Assembly: GCF_001949145.1 (NCBI RefSeq)
Contig: NW_019091599.1
Location: forward strand, 121,232-169,049
Direction: 5' to 3'
From: Acanthaster planci
Taxonomy: Eukaryota; Echinodermata; Asteroidea; Valvatida; Acanthasteridae
DNA: 47,818 bases
Position numbers and translations under genes: made by a program. Below the pieces are notes generated by a model that saw nothing but the letters and a program-made list of their open reading frames with translations, was not told the origin of the DNA and did not search any database. Below, one piece after another: positions 1-12,597 of this stretch; positions within the stretch are counted from its first letter, which is position 1; each line of letters begins with the position of its first letter.

Positions 1-44
1 TGAATAGACTGTATGTGTGGTATGCACTAATCCTCAAACAAAGG

Positions 45-90
45 TGCGGTGGCGGTGGTGGTGGTGGTGGCAGTGGCAGTAGCAGTCCTC
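45..90. repeat. GGT/GGC-type trinucleotide microsatellite
   Basis: Short run of GGT, GGC and related triplets (ggtggcggtggtgg...), fading into GCA triplets. Simple-sequence repeat with no gene around it. Confidence 0.8.
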
Positions 91-1278
91 CGTAGCAAAG
101 GGGTTAATTCAAATGGGCGAGGACGCATTTGAGTTAAAGAATCTCCACCTTTCAGTCATTTTTCTGACTTAAACCACATCCTTCCCTCTACTATTATTGT
201 CCATATTGTACAAGGAACAAAAGAAAAGGCTTTACTGATGCTTTGAGAGCCGTGAGATGAATTCCATCTTTTGTCTAGCGTTGGCTAGCTATGTACATCT
301 GCATGTACATAAAAGCTTCAATCCTGTCCCAAACCGTTGAGCAACTCCAAGGATGGGCTTCACAACTTTTTTCATTCACAGGCAGAGTGCACGTTTTGCA
401 AGAAGTTACACACAGACATGCAGTCAACACCATCAGTGTATCACAGGGCACACACACTGTCTAACATTCCAAATGGATTTATATCTATATGTTAGTTGTG
501 AAAAAATGCTAAATTTAAAGTTAGCAAAGGCTATTGATATGACTGTACGGAGCTGGGGACCTTTTACAAGTTTCTTGAGCGACTGATTTGAGAACTACAG
601 TTCACTGTCTCTTCAAATGAAAATTACATTTACAACCTTGAAAGTACATGCTTACTCTTTGAAATCCCTCCGATACCCAAGGAAATTCTTTTGTTTGGAA
701 ATACATGAATTTGGAATAAGTTTCTAAATGATTAATCTGTTCTGTAAAATTGTACATGAATTGTGATTGTTGAAGTTGTTTTAAAAAATTGTTTAATAAG
801 AGAGAAAGAGTTGAAACTGAGGTTTAATAAAAAGTGAAGTGTCTAAATGTGAATTTTGAAATAAATACACAAAGAAAAATTATACAAATTAAGAAATATA
901 TACGTAACCATTAGAAAATATATCTTAATTAAAATGAAAAGATGAAATAAATCTAAAATAGAATGGACATGTAAAACATGAAACTAAAATGGAATGGGTA
1001 TGTTAAAAGGGAGGAGACACATTAAAACCATTATATAGTGCAACATAAGGAGCGGTTCAATTTACTTGAAAATGGCTAATCTTAACAGAAAATAGTACCA
1101 CGTAAAATCTAACAAAAATGAGTGTTAACCCTATTGAACCTCTAAAATGATCTACTTTATTTTTGAAAGCATTTCTCACTGTGTTTGACATTGCAATTTA
1201 AAGTCACAAGTGCTTTTTCTGTGTCTATCATGTCAAGTTGATCTATCAGTTTTTGACGAATGTCTAAGCTCTACATTC
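91..1278. other. No gene recognised
   Basis: AT-rich sequence without a long coherent frame, splice-bordered exon or recognisable repeat end. The short frames seen at 275-586 are compositionally featureless on both strands and I do not treat them as genes. Confidence 0.5.
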
Positions 1279-2345
1279 TTAAAAACTGTGCATTCTTTTT
1301 AAGAGCCTCAAAGACTGCCTAAAGTTCCAGGACAATGATGTAGGAGCATGCAAGGGGATGGGTCTCATTGGCTGGAAATCTGGTGTGGTAGAAGACTGGC
1401 ACCCCTGCCTAAGTTCAAGGCATTGGTTGTGATGACTACCTGGTGTTGAGGTGGAACAAAGGGAAGATCGACAGTGAGATTGTTCCTGCCTAACCAAAGA
1501 CAGGTGATAAAATTAGATTCGACAGTGGGACTTGCCGGTTGAGGGAATCTCGCTCGGTTTGAAGTAAGAGAGAAGGTGAAGCTGGAGAGGCCACTCGAAC
1601 CACCACTCAAAGCACCCCTTTGAATACCCTGGGAGTGGTGGAAAGGCCAAAGGTGAGAGTGCAAAACTCGTGAACCTACGAGATAAGAACTGAAGGAATT
1701 GGTGAGCTCTCATATGGATGGGATCGAGGATGCCCAAGCTGGAATGGGAATTGACCGCACAACAGTAGGGAGTGTCTCAATCCTGAATTTCTTTGTCTAA
1801 ATGAAGACGTTGAGCAGCTTCAGATTGAGAATCGGTCGCCATTTTCTAGGCTCTTTCTTCGGCGCAAGAAAGAAAGTGGACACAAATCCTTCATGAGCAT
1901 GACCTTGTTGAACTGGTAGAATGGCATGTTTTTCCAGAAGAGGAGAAATTTCTGTTGCTGGGATGGGTCTTTCGAGATCGGAGTCAGTTGGAATGTTATG
2001 TTAGATGGGGGGGCCCCTGAGATCTAATCAGTAGCCGTAGGTGAGATACGCGAGAACCCATCCATCCAATGTTATTTCCACAATTGCAAGGAGGGGACAG
2101 GTCAGACCATGCTGCAGCTTAGGTACGCTGAAGGGAGCTGTGCACATATGGATGTCCCCAGCCTGAAGAGAGATGGTTGACGATAAATTGGTTGGCAGAT
2201 TGGCAGGGACAATCAGGGCGAGGCGGTCTCTGGGTAGTTGCATGTGACACTTTACTGCGAGACTCATCCAGCTGGTGAAAGGAGATCTTTCAAGCACTGT
2301 CGATGTGTTTGACCTCACTTTCCAAGAAGCTCACCAATTGGCCTG
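1279..2345 (-). pseudogene. DIRS-like retroelement RNase H remnant
   Basis: Minus-strand frames resemble the RT-connection and RNase H part of DIRS-type tyrosine-recombinase retroelements. Around 1365-1470 the frame reads VVITTNALNLGRGASLL, close to the family signature TTDAS-LGWGA, with the catalytic Asp replaced by Asn and the Trp by Arg. Just downstream (about 1290-1340) follows LELRQSLRLLKRM, matching the usual LELxAV-x-LK helix. Upstream (1510-1740) comes the Leu/Pro/Trp-rich linker typical of the connection region, and 2028-2318 has KCHMQLPRDRLALI, like the conserved stretch after the RT. Frame changes and the lost Asp make it non-functional. No RT catalytic box is visible. The exact ends are not defined. 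Assignment is by motif only. Confidence 0.55.
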
Positions 2346-4140
2346 CAAAGAGATCTTTGGCAAACATGGGATAAAAGACTCCCGATGAGTCACCATAGCT
2401 CAAAGAGAAAACCCGAACGAATTGTACAAGGTTTGTAAGGGTGGTAACTCAAAGTTGACTTCATGGTACCTCTTTTTTTTTTTCGGAACTGCCAGGGGTT
2501 CTCTATAATGAGCTCATCATCTTTGGGTCAATGCACACCAAGCACTGTAGTCATCCAAACCTGGATGCTTCATCTGGCTACAAACGCACACAATGCTCTA
2601 TTGTGCCCTAATCTCCTGTTAATCCGCAGTGTCCATGGTGATTTCAAAGGCCACTTGATTGCAAAGAACGTTTGGGGGAGGAACGCTCAAAACATGTACA
2701 GGTCCACAGTGTGACCTGTATGACCTGGGACAGTTAATGTATGTACTGCTTTTGAATAATTGATAATTATCGAGAGACTTTTTATACTATTACTTCCTCT
2801 TCTTTCCTTGCCCATACATGTGAATTTATATAACTGCGTGTAGGCCTGTATGTACTTGCCGTTTGGTACAATGAATGCAGATCGACCTGTCCGGAGACCA
2901 AAGTATACAGAGCTAATCAATGAGTACAATAATTTTATATGTTGATTTTCACACTTTTTTGCCGCTAACTTTAGAGTATTTTTTGGGGGTGGGGGAGATT
3001 TTTCTCCACTAATTTCACAAAAGGGGAAATTAACAAATGTCCAAACATTCTGATTCATAACTAACTGTCATATATCCGCTACAAAGGTCTGACAACATTT
3101 TACTTTGGCCCAATTTTCCAGTTTGTTTTCGAAGTGCAAAAAGGACTCTTCAAATGCATCATGTAAAGTTGCCATGTAATACACTACATATACTGGCACT
3201 TCAGCAGTGCAGAGCGTGCGATGACTTTGACATGTCAACACTGCAGTGCAGCTTACAGTTTGCAACTAATATGCCGACTTTAAATTTCAATGTGCAAATT
3301 TTTTGCTTGGCACAGCAATACTCTGTGCAGCCTGTACTCCGAAAATTATGAAAAACACATAAGAATCTTTCATTCAACATGGATCTTTTTATTCAGTATA
3401 TATTCATGCCACACGATAATGAATCGTCTTTCCGATGCTTCTTCTCAACTCGTCAATTCTGTTAATCCAGGAGAATGAAGGAAACAAACATTAAAAACAA
3501 GGACAGCAGAAACTGAAAAGTAATGAGTGATGTTTCTTAGGAAACACTACAAAAATGTATGTGTATATTTATCAGGCAATTTTGCATCAAGCACTTTCCA
3601 AATCCCTTTGGGCAATACCAGCGTCTCCTCACAAATCTTTTAATCCCGTATCAGTAGGCTTCACCATCTTCATTCAAAGCCCCAAACCCTTGTTTGCGCA
3701 CGTGTCAGGCCAGGGTAGCACACAATTCTGTAGGTCACTTGGTCTGAAACTCTCCACCATAAAAGTTTCAACCAGTCAAAAAATGAAATGAATCAACAAA
3801 AGCAGGAGATATAAAAATATCCACAGATATCATAAGAATTTTAACAACCACATGGCTGAGTTCCCAAAGGTAGTGTTTATCAACACTGGCAAGCGATACC
3901 ACTAATCCTTTAATCCTCTTATTATACAGCAAAAGTAGCATTTTGTTCGAGATGCCTTTCCCCCTTCCAACCCAGTTCTTTTGTTGCAAACAACCAGGGG
4001 AAACCTGAGCTGAAGTTGACCCAAATATTCATGAGTGTGTTGTATTTATGCATGTGTCAAACACCAAGTTACCGCTGGTTAAAAAAGGAATTCTCCCCTA
4101 ATCAAGTTTTTATCAAAGCAATGAAAGGCCATACTAACAA
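2346..4140. other. No gene recognised; possible retroelement filler
   Basis: No coherent domain found on either strand. It lies between the RNase H-like remnant and the gag-like frame of the same orientation, so it may be diverged internal sequence of one retroelement, but I see no RT motif to prove that. Confidence 0.35.
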
Positions 4141-4673
4141 ACTCAGGAGAAATGTCCTAGTCCTCCTCGCATGCACGGGACAAGAATTCAGTCAAGAGGA
4201 GGAGAAGCGAATACCAATGCAGGATGCATGGTCAATATCCCTAAGTGCTGACTCAAATGCTGAAGAGTCTAGTCAGCAATGGTGTTACTGGACTTGCTCC
4301 TAGCTGGATGAATCTTATCTTTGGACACTTCAGGCACATTGGGCTCTGAAAGACAAGTATCATAATTGCTCGAAGAAAAATTGAAGAAGTAGCCAAGCTT
4401 TGGCTTTGGCTAATTTGTGCATAGCATCCACACGCGTGATCAAGCGGAAGCTTGGGGAAGAAAGAATGAGAAGAAACTGACGATCCTGGAAAGCGACACT
4501 TGAACGAGGGGCAATTCTGATCTTCCTGGGGGGGGTGCAGGAGTTGGAAGTCCCAGAACCTGTATCATCTCATGCTGGAGCAGGCGAGATCATTCACAGA
4601 AATAGGCTCCTCCTCATCAGGAGACTGACCCGAGTTGGAAACAAGCAAGGGCTGGTCAGGACCAATTGAAGGA

Positions 4674-5231
4674 TCAGGGGAAGGGCCTCAGCTGAGATGA
4701 CTGAGGAGATAATGTTAAATTCTGCTGCCTGGTATGAGACACAGAACAAACCAGAGGCAGGGAGTGGGGGTTCAGATCAGGATGAGTAGCAGCTGGAGGA
4801 TGAGGATAATGCTGAATAAGTACCAAAATAGACTCTGTAAGAGCACGCAGCATATCCTTGGTGGAAGAAGAGCCCAACGATTTCTTGGCTTTCTTCTTCT
4901 TGGAAGAGTGGTTGGAAGGAGAGCAGCTAGACGACTTGCATTTCTTCCCCGTTAAGGTCCAAGATAACTGGGAAGATCTTGGCCAGGGGAAGGAGCTGTA
5001 AGATTTTCCCGCTGAAGAATGACAAGTGGGTAAGGCATCACCCTAAAGGGGATCAGCAATAGAGGGAGGCCAAAACCTCCCCGACACCGGAGCAGGCCTA
5101 AGGGATTGGTGTTTTCAGGCGAGGAATGGGCCAGAGAGATTGTCGCAGGCCACAGAGGCGTGGGTAGAATCCTGACCGGAACGGGAAGGAGCTGAAGCCT
5201 TCTTAGCCACTGTGGTATGGCGAGAAGCCAT
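4674..5231 (-). pseudogene. Gag-like ORF1 remnant of a retroelement
   Basis: One minus-strand frame runs from ATG at 5231 to TGA at 4674 (186 codons) with two in-frame stops at roughly codons 39 and 66. It starts MASRHTTVAKKASAPSRSGQ and is rich in Ser, Lys and Pro, with a basic KKKKAKKS run near its middle, then a Pro/His-rich tail. Such basic, low-complexity frames are common in ORF1/gag proteins of retroelements. The same orientation as the DIRS-like remnant at 1.3-2.3 kb suggests one element, but no zinc knuckle or other diagnostic gag domain is visible. Related-looking sequence may continue to about 4150. It could instead be a decayed host exon. Confidence 0.35.
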
Positions 5232-5521
5232 TGCAAAGACCGACCAAGGGATAAGAGGGATAGGAGGGATAAGAAAAACAACCCGACAATAAGCGTCCCA
5301 CAAAAATGGCCGGGCACTCTCAGTCAAACCCGACCATGAGAAGTGCGAAATTCACAGTCACCATTAGCTGCGGAGCTCTGGCAGCAACCATGGGCTATGC
5401 ACTGTGCTGCACAAAAGAAGAAAATGGCCCCAGGGTACGGGCCAGCACTCTCTCAAACGGTGGATCACTGCAAGTCAACAGTAATACCAATCCAATCTGA
5501 GCATCTACATCATAGTGTGCT

Positions 5522-5632
5522 GAGTCACACCCTAAGCTGCCATGCGTAAGGGGCATACTTGCACCAGCTCCAACTGTAGAGGACCTGAGGTGGGCTGAAG
5601 GTGATGCTTGACGCTCAAGGAAAGCCTGTAGG
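5522..5632 (+). repeat. Left part of ~180-bp tandem unit split by a LINE
   Basis: Sequence from gagtcacaccctaagctgc through tgatgcttgacgctcaagg is similar to 7893-7998. It ends exactly where LINE coding sequence begins, so it is the left half of a repeat unit into which the LINE inserted. Confidence 0.7.
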
Positions 5633-7795
5633 GTCTGATCATGACACTGTTGTTAATGATATAAACCGGAAAACTAAGAGTAAGAGGCTGCCAGTTAAAA
5701 TGGTCTTTTTCAGACGTAAGGCTAACGAAGAAGGGCTTGTGCAACATGTTCTCAACTGTCATGCAGACTATGCAGCTCTTGCAGCTGGTAAAACACTGAA
5801 GAAAAATAGGCATCTTTCAGTCAAAAACTGCAGGAACTTCAGGAAAGACATGCACTTCATAAATTCTCTTCTAACAGGTACAACGTGTCATGGTTCAATA
5901 GCTCACTGAAATGGGAAAACAAGAAAAAACGTTGGTTATACAGAAAAGCAAAGAAATCTGGACAGGCCCAGGATTGGGATATTTTTAGACAAGCTCAGAA
6001 AAATATGAAAAGTAATCTTCGTCAAGCCAGGCGATCATCTGCATAATAACTTAAAATCAAACCCCAAGGCCCTTTGGTCATACATCAAGAGTCTTCGAAA
6101 TGAAAACCTTGACATTGCAGATCTGGCTCAGGGGAAAATTCTTGTCAGTGACAATTAATCCAAGGCGGATATATTGAATAAATGTTTTCAGAGAGCATTT
6201 AATCCGGGTCACTCATTTTCACGCCCAGACCTTCAAGGTATACAACATGAAGATATTTCAATACTTGAAATGACAACAACAACATGTACAAAAGCTGCTT
6301 AAAGACCTGGCTCCTTCTATAGCACCTGGCCCAGACAGTATACCTCTATGGTTACTTAAATTTGTGGCTACTCCACTGGCGCCCATATTCCGGGACGTCT
6401 TTCAGACATCCATCGATAGTGGTGATGTCCCAGCAATCTGGAAAACTGCCAATGTGTCTACTGTTTTTAATAAAGGAGAAAAGTCTGACCCTTCAAATTA
6501 TTGTCCCATATCCCTAACATCTGTTCCTTGCAAGACGTTAGAGCACATCAACGCCAACTACATCATGAAACACCTGGAGAAGTTCAATATCTTTTGCGAC
6601 AGTCAACATGGATTTAGGGCCAGAAGATCAACCGAAAATTAGTTAATAACAACCCTTCATGACATATATCGACAAATCGATAACAAAAAAGACTGTGGAT
6701 GTAGCTATATTGGACTTTTCTAAACCATTTGATAAGGTGCCCCATAAACTTTTAGTGCTAAAACTTCGTCACTTTGGAATTACTGGTTCACTGCATACTT
6801 GGATTGGCAATTTTCTCAGCAGTCGTACTTGACAAGTCATCGTTGAAGGACAGGCTTCTGATACCATGCCAGTTACCTTTGGAGTTCCCCAAGGTTCAGT
6901 CCTTGGACCATTGCTTTTTTATATACACAAATGATCTCCCAATGAACTTGTCATCCACCGTCTGTCTTTTTGCAGATGATTGCCTCATCTCCAATGCTGA
7001 TAAGCTCCAAATTCAACCAGATTTTTATAAATCAGATAAGTGCACCAGTTTATCTGTAGGGTTGAGGCAAGGTACTAAATCTAGCAACCAATTCTGTGGT
7101 CAGGTCCTACAGAATGTTGACTCTCAACAATATCTTGGTGTTACTATTACTAGTAACATGACCTGGAGAGGACATATTTCAGAAGTGGTTAAAAAATCTA
7201 AAAAAATATTAGGATTAATCAAACGGAACTTGTGGTTCTGCAGTACTGATGTCAATGAAGCAGCCTACAAAACATTGGTTCGTCCCATCCTTGAACATGT
7301 TTCAATATCTTGGAATCCTCATTTGAAGTCAGACATTCATCACCTGAAACAAGTTCAAAGACTGGCTATAAGATTCATCTACAACAATTATAAGCATGTC
7401 ACCAGGGACAGTTACATTGCTTCTCTCAGATCATGGGTGGCTTACCCTAGAACAGAAAACTCAGTTGATTAGTCATGCTCAACAAGATTTTGAATGGCAT
7501 TGTCGATGTCCCAGCAGAGGCTTTTGTCACTACCAACAAACAATCATCTCGGGGACACAAGTATAAATTAACCCAAGTATATGCCAGAACCAGTGCCTTC
7601 AGCAATAGCTTCTTTCCACGGACAATAAAGGATTGGAATAGTCTCCAATCTAATATTGTTGAATCTGGTAAAATATCACATGCAACTTTTAGAGCTGAAT
7701 TGTTTAAATTGTTCAGTGCTTGTAAGTAAGCTACTGAAGACATGTCTAGCTCCACGCCCCAAACTAAACCCTAAGTTGGTGTGATGTTTCCTGAT
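5633..7795 (+). mobile_element. 5'-truncated non-LTR retrotransposon (LINE), plus strand
   Basis: The element begins inside its apurinic-type endonuclease: the first codons read SDHDTV, the conserved SDH of that fold. Then come the linker and the complete reverse transcriptase order, ending in a short 3' tail. Both sides are halves of one tandem-repeat unit, which gives the insertion boundaries to within about 10-20 bp. Arrangement and motifs suit the CR1/L2/Rex-like part of the LINE tree, but the clade is not resolved by eye. 5' truncation is the usual product of target-primed reverse transcription. Confidence 0.85.
5634..7729 (+). pseudogene. LINE ORF2: endonuclease end plus reverse transcriptase, inactivated
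   Basis: Fragments in changing frames form one polyprotein. The linker at 5634-6130 includes an RKAKKSG stretch and LKSNPKALWSYIKSLR. The fingers at 6310-6640 include APGPDSIPLWLL, SNYCPISLTSV and FRARRST. Motif A near 6709-6746 reads DFSKPFDKVPH. Motif B near 6880-6920 reads GVPQGSVLGPLLF. The catalytic box near 6967-6985 reads LFADD. The thumb and C-terminal region follows, with YLGVTITSNMTW at about 7130 and FFPRTIKDWNSL at about 7610. Stops and frameshifts occur throughout, for example a TAG directly after RRSTEN at 6640 and frame changes near 6300, 6770, 6920 and 7470. The catalytic aspartates are still encoded but no full-length product is possible. Confidence 0.88.
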
Positions 7796-7799
7796 GGAG

Positions 7800-8075
7800 G
7801 CTTTGCTCAGAGACTCACTCACACTGAAAAATCTGTGCGTGCTACGGCATTACTGTACTCGCGACAGTAAGCCAAGTCAACCGTAGGGTGCCGAGTCATG
7901 CCCTAAGCTGCTAAGGGGCATACTCACACATGCACCAACTGTAGGGGAGTGGAGGTAGGACGAAGGTGGTGCTTGATGCTTAAAGAAGGCCCATGGGTGA
8001 GACTCGCTCACCTAAAAACCGAGTGCTATTGCATTCCCGAACTCGCGACAATATGCTGAGCCGTGAGTCACCCCC
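7800..8075 (+). repeat. ~170-190-bp tandem repeat (remaining units)
   Basis: Landmarks recur: gagactcactcac at 7810 and gagactcgctcac at 7999; gagtca before a C/G-rich run at 7893 and again at 8065; actcgcgaca near 7858 and 8041. Together with 5522-5632 this gives two to three diverged units of roughly 170-190 bp, the first interrupted by the LINE. Confidence 0.65.
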
Positions 8076-8079
8076 GTGC

Positions 8080-11000
8080 TCCCCTCGAGTGTCAGCTATG
8101 CTCCAGAAGGCCAGTAGGGGAGCATAAGTGGGCCAGAGATAATCCGATCTCGAAGAACCGTGGGTGCAGGTAGTGCAGCACGGTATGAACCTATATGACA
8201 CACTCAAACTGCCTCAAGTTGCAAAAATCTTGATGCTCGAAGAGCGAACTCGCATGCTCAACAGTACAGTACCAGAGCAAATAAGGGTATTGCATGGTCG
8301 CAGCCCGAATGACCGAGATAGGGAACAGAAAACAGCCACACTGTGCTATTCTCTATAAGCTCAAGGGGACCAAAACCAATGCACCACTGTCCCACCAAGC
8401 TGAAGCAATCCCTGGCTCAAAATGCGAGCGGAAATGAGAAGTGGGGTGGAAGGACAAAATCTCCCCAAACAGGTATCTAATGCACAGAAACAGGGGAGGA
8501 AAGAAAACAACACGCCCACCAAACAGAAACTACAAAATATAAAAAAATGGGCAAAGGCCAAGCTAATCAAATGCTTCTAGTTCTCTATTATTTATACCTA
8601 ATTGCAATAAAGGGATCGACAAACAGACAAACAAAAAATATGTATACAGCAAAACGTTGCACCAATTTCATTCCAGGAGGAGGAAGAGGAGGAGGATGTA
8701 TGTACAACAATATACAAGCCCAACAGAAGCAAGCAGCTTGGCAATTCTAACACAAGCTTAAGAAAAATGAACCGAAAGTCAGCAATGTCACCGTTCAAAG
8801 GAACAAGAAGTACAAAATAAGAATAAAACGTTGATTGAGAAATAACACAGTAAACATAGGTAGCAAAGGAAATTCCTCAAATAAACATTCAGAGGATAAA
8901 ACATGTCCAGATTGTAATGGCGCTAAAAAAGGAAGAAAATTCACGGCGGCCACTTTGCGGGGTTGGAGGAGTGAGGAAACAAACACTGCTGGTGTCACAG
9001 AGTGATATTAAATCAGAATTACATGTACTCTTAAATTAATAATACCATATAATCTTGGCCCTAATTGTTGAAAAGATAAACGTGATATTTAGTGGTCAAA
9101 CAAGATTTTATTTTCCTGAGCCGCCACACCCAAACATTCCTGAGGTCAGTCAACCTTACTAGAATGATGGGCTGAGTGCCAGTTGAGTTGTTATTGGTAG
9201 ATGTGGCCACTTATGCATTGATTTGAATGATGAATATTTATGAAGGGGAGTACACAAAACATTCTGAGTTCTTTGGAATAAGGCGTGGCAGTCTTGGAAT
9301 TTTTCCTTCGGGAAAAAGATATGGGTTGGTGTGATCAGTTCATTGATGGTTCCGAGGAGAGGGCAGCGGCCAGCCTTGATGACTTGTAGTCGTGAGTCGA
9401 TGAGTTAGTCTTAAATGACTTCTAATTAGGGAAGTAGAATAAACTACATGTACGTTCAGACTGTTCTGAGAAATGGAAAAGCAGGAAACGCCCAGTTCCT
9501 GTAAGTTAGCTATGTATAAATATGATATATTGGATATTTATTTTACACAATTGTTCCTTGCAAAACCAGATATTGAGCCAGTGAAAATGAGATTTGCCGA
9601 GATATTGCATAAAATCCTAACAGGTCTAAGTAATTTGAGTTGAGGATGTTGCAGCACTGAAACAATTTATCGTTATCTTGGAAGTTTGACGCACTTCATA
9701 ACACTTCCAGCTTATCAATGAATATTTTGCGTAAAATGTAACTTGGCCAGAAAAACTAGAAACATGGGAATATGGTTGTAATTTTCAGGGTTTTGAGTTC
9801 AGAGGAAGAGGCAGTCATTGACCGGAGGTGACAAAAGGGTTGGACCGTGGCGGTGGGATGCCACAGGCCACAGAAGCTGACTACAATGCAAGAAACAGAA
9901 GCAACATGGTGACGGGACATTAAGGCACTCATCACCTCATTTATATTGTAATTAGAAATATCAATGTAAAAAATTATCCTTATTTTGTGTTCGTTCAACA
10001 TAAATGTAAATGGTCTGTCCCTAAGGGTAGGACAACTCTAGGGGTGTGACAGCCAGGTGATCGAAAATGAAGCGAATGGAGTAGTGGACCAGGAAAAATT
10101 GCATATGTATTGGTAATCTGTGTTGGTTGCAGGCAGTATGATATCCAATAACATCAATCATATTTCTGAAGAATAGTATGTCATATCAAATGTTGGAACT
10201 TAAAATGTCAATTTTCCATAGCCGGAGGTGACATAAAAAAAACTAAAGTCGGAAAGTCAAAAAAGGAAGTCAGACCTTCGCCACAAATCTAAAGAACCTC
10301 ATCCTTTGATGAAATAAATTTAAGTTCACTCATGTTCACCATGCACCCAAATGTTGTCACATATTTATGATTGAGGGATTCCAGGAAGACATCCAAAGGG
10401 CGAGACAGAAGAATTTTTGTCTACTTGTGTTAGCAGTGCACATTAGTTTTGTTTCAATTTTCACGACTGAAGAAGTCCTGGTAGACAACTGTGTTCAAGC
10501 CCAACTACAATGATGTTCAAAACTAAAAAATGTAGATGGATTTAAAGTTAATAAAGACAGGAACAAATAAATACACCTTTAATGTTTGCTCTTTATTTGG
10601 TGATGCAAATTGAGGAGTTTTTTAGGAATGTCACTATTACTGGAAAAAAACACTTCCTTTAGCATGTTATGCATTATCATGGGATGTCATGGTGAGTAGT
10701 TGTTTAGGTGTGTGTGTACGTGTTGCATGGCAGCATGGATAATTCCTCAATGTGGGTGCACGTTTGATGTTACTTTCTCATTTGCCACATAAAGGTTCAA
10801 GATCCCATGCTTATCCTCCCAAAAATTAAAAATCTAGCACCAAAAAAACCCCAGATAACTGTAGTGGATTTGATGCAAGTTTGTCTGCAGTGGCCAAGTT
10901 TCCCAAGGCCAATGGAGCTCAAAGTGTGGAACAGTACCGATATTAAACAGTGGCACAACTGGGGTATATTTTGTAGAAGGTGTCTTGGGTGCTGTCAATA

Positions 11001-11200
11001 GATTTGGCCACATTTAAAACACTGCCCAGGTTGACTATCTTAAGGTTTTTCACTTTCTCTGATTCTAAGTGGGAGGGGAACACGGGCGCAAGACTCAAGT
11101 TTGAGGGTTCCATCTACTTCACAGGGAAGCTATAACCGCAATTCTCTTACAGGAAATTTCTCTATATGAGAGTATACAGTAAGTGGAAATGTTTGCGACT
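8080..11200. other. No gene recognised
   Basis: Long stretch without a convincing exon or transposon end. It holds a small AGG-rich simple repeat at about 8678-8697. Other open frames are short and featureless. Confidence 0.45.
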
Positions 11201-11205
11201 GTCTC

Positions 11206-11235
11206 CTGATGACGGACTGAGCATGCAGTCTGAAA
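11206..11235 (+). other. Hammerhead-like CTGATGA...GAAA motif
   Basis: CTGATGA at 11206 is followed by a 6-bp stem (cggact with agtctg, one G-U pair), an 8-nt loop and GAAA at 11232. This is close to the conserved core of type I hammerhead ribozymes found in retroelement repeats. However, the G of GAAA is also needed for the last stem pair, and stems I and III are not evident. Probably a degenerate repeat-borne motif rather than an active ribozyme. Confidence 0.25.
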
Positions 11236-11402
11236 TGTTGAGTTTACTCCCAGTTCTTTTCAGAACCACACATACTCATAAGAGATATTTTCCTTTGCAT
11301 GGTGCTACCACAAACCTTTCCACTTATTGCTGTCTTTTACCATGAATAGCCTGAAATTCCATGAGAGTATGCCCTAGAAGTTTGATTAATCTTCCTGCCA
11401 CC

Positions 11403-11733
11403 TTGTGAAAAATGAAAGGATTAAATGAGAACTTACCTGTTCGAAATTTAATCCCAATTTTATGAGAAAGGGCGAGCAAGAGATTACATGAGATTCCAGC
11501 CACGTGCGTGCACAGCAATATTTGAAAACTGGGATATGAGGTCAGATGAAAAACCTTATCCCAGTTACAACTGAAGGAATCAATGAGAACTTGTCCTGAC
11601 GGTAGAGAAATAGGGCAAGAGAGGAGGGCACATACATGTAATCTCTCCCTCGCCCTTTCTCTTAAAATTGGGATTAAATTTCAACAAGTAAATTTAACAA
11701 ATAAGTTCTCAATTAATCCCTTCATTTTATTTT
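11403..11733. mobile_element. Fold-back (inverted repeat) element, ~90-bp arms
   Basis: The left arm, about 11403-11491, contains ggattaaatgagaactta and atttaatcccaatttta. The right arm, about 11636-11733, is its reverse complement with about 10-15% mismatches and a small insertion near 11698. The central part is about 145 bp. Long imperfect arms around a unique core are typical of fold-back or MITE elements. No protein is encoded. A related arm sequence occurs at 14945-14998. Exact ends and target duplication were not resolved. Confidence 0.75.
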
Positions 11734-12021
11734 GAAATCTCGCAAGAGATTCTGTGAGATGTTGAAAGGCATCTGGCCACATATCCTGTATGGAGTCTGT
11801 ATAGGGAAATTCTTCAAGAACGTTAACTAACTTTGGCATAAGATAACACTTCACAAAGCCAAGTTCATGTGATTTTGTGGTACTTTAGTGTTTTAATACA
11901 GCCATTAAACTCCAACACAAGGCTTTCATTTGGACCAAACTTGTTGAGAAAGTACAGCTTTTCTTTTAAACTTAAAAGCAGCTTCTTCATTAATTAGCAA
12001 CAAACATTAATGACAACTGTA

Positions 12022-12597
12022 TTAACCACTTCCAGCCGGGGATTCTGGATCCGGCCAGGGTCTCCGAACTCAGACAAAGGGAACAGGGCCTTGTAACAAA
12101 AGACCATACTCGGAACAAAAGACCAGGCTGCTGGGCATTACCAACATTTTTTCACTCTCAAAAGTGGAGATAATCCAGCCTTGTTTTGAAACAGTATACC
12201 ATGGTTTGGGACATTTAGAGTCAGCGGATTACCACCGGGTACAAAAGCACTCTACCACCGCAACGATAAGCCACACAGCACCGCTGCATGCTAATCTGGC
12301 CCCTATTGAAAAGAGGTCAGCAGGGCACTGAGCCAGGTTCATGAACAAAAGAAAGTTATACAACACCGCACAATCTGGGCTCTTTTTCCCAAGGCTGCAG
12401 GCCTGGCTGAAATAATCAGGCATCAATAGATTTTGTCTGTCAGGCTTGAGGGGCCATCAGACAGTCCTTCACGTGTTTGTAAGTGTCAAGTAAAGGAAGA
12501 CAGGAATTTTTAAAGAATTTTGGAAACGGCAAAAAATGATAAATATCCCGGCCCAGCATCATCAACATTGATAAATGCCCCGGCAGGAAGTGGTTAA
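12022..12597. mobile_element. TTAA-flanked MITE, copy 1 (piggyBac-like)
   Basis: Terminal inverted repeats ccacttccagccgggg at 12026 and ccccggcaggaagtgg ending at 12593 match at 15 of 16 positions. Both sides are flanked by TTAA (12022-12025 and 12594-12597). The internal 568 bp carry no coding capacity. TTAA target duplication is the hallmark of piggyBac-type transposition. Two more copies lie at 17907-18448 and 35298-35864. The transposase source is not in this window. Confidence 0.85.
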
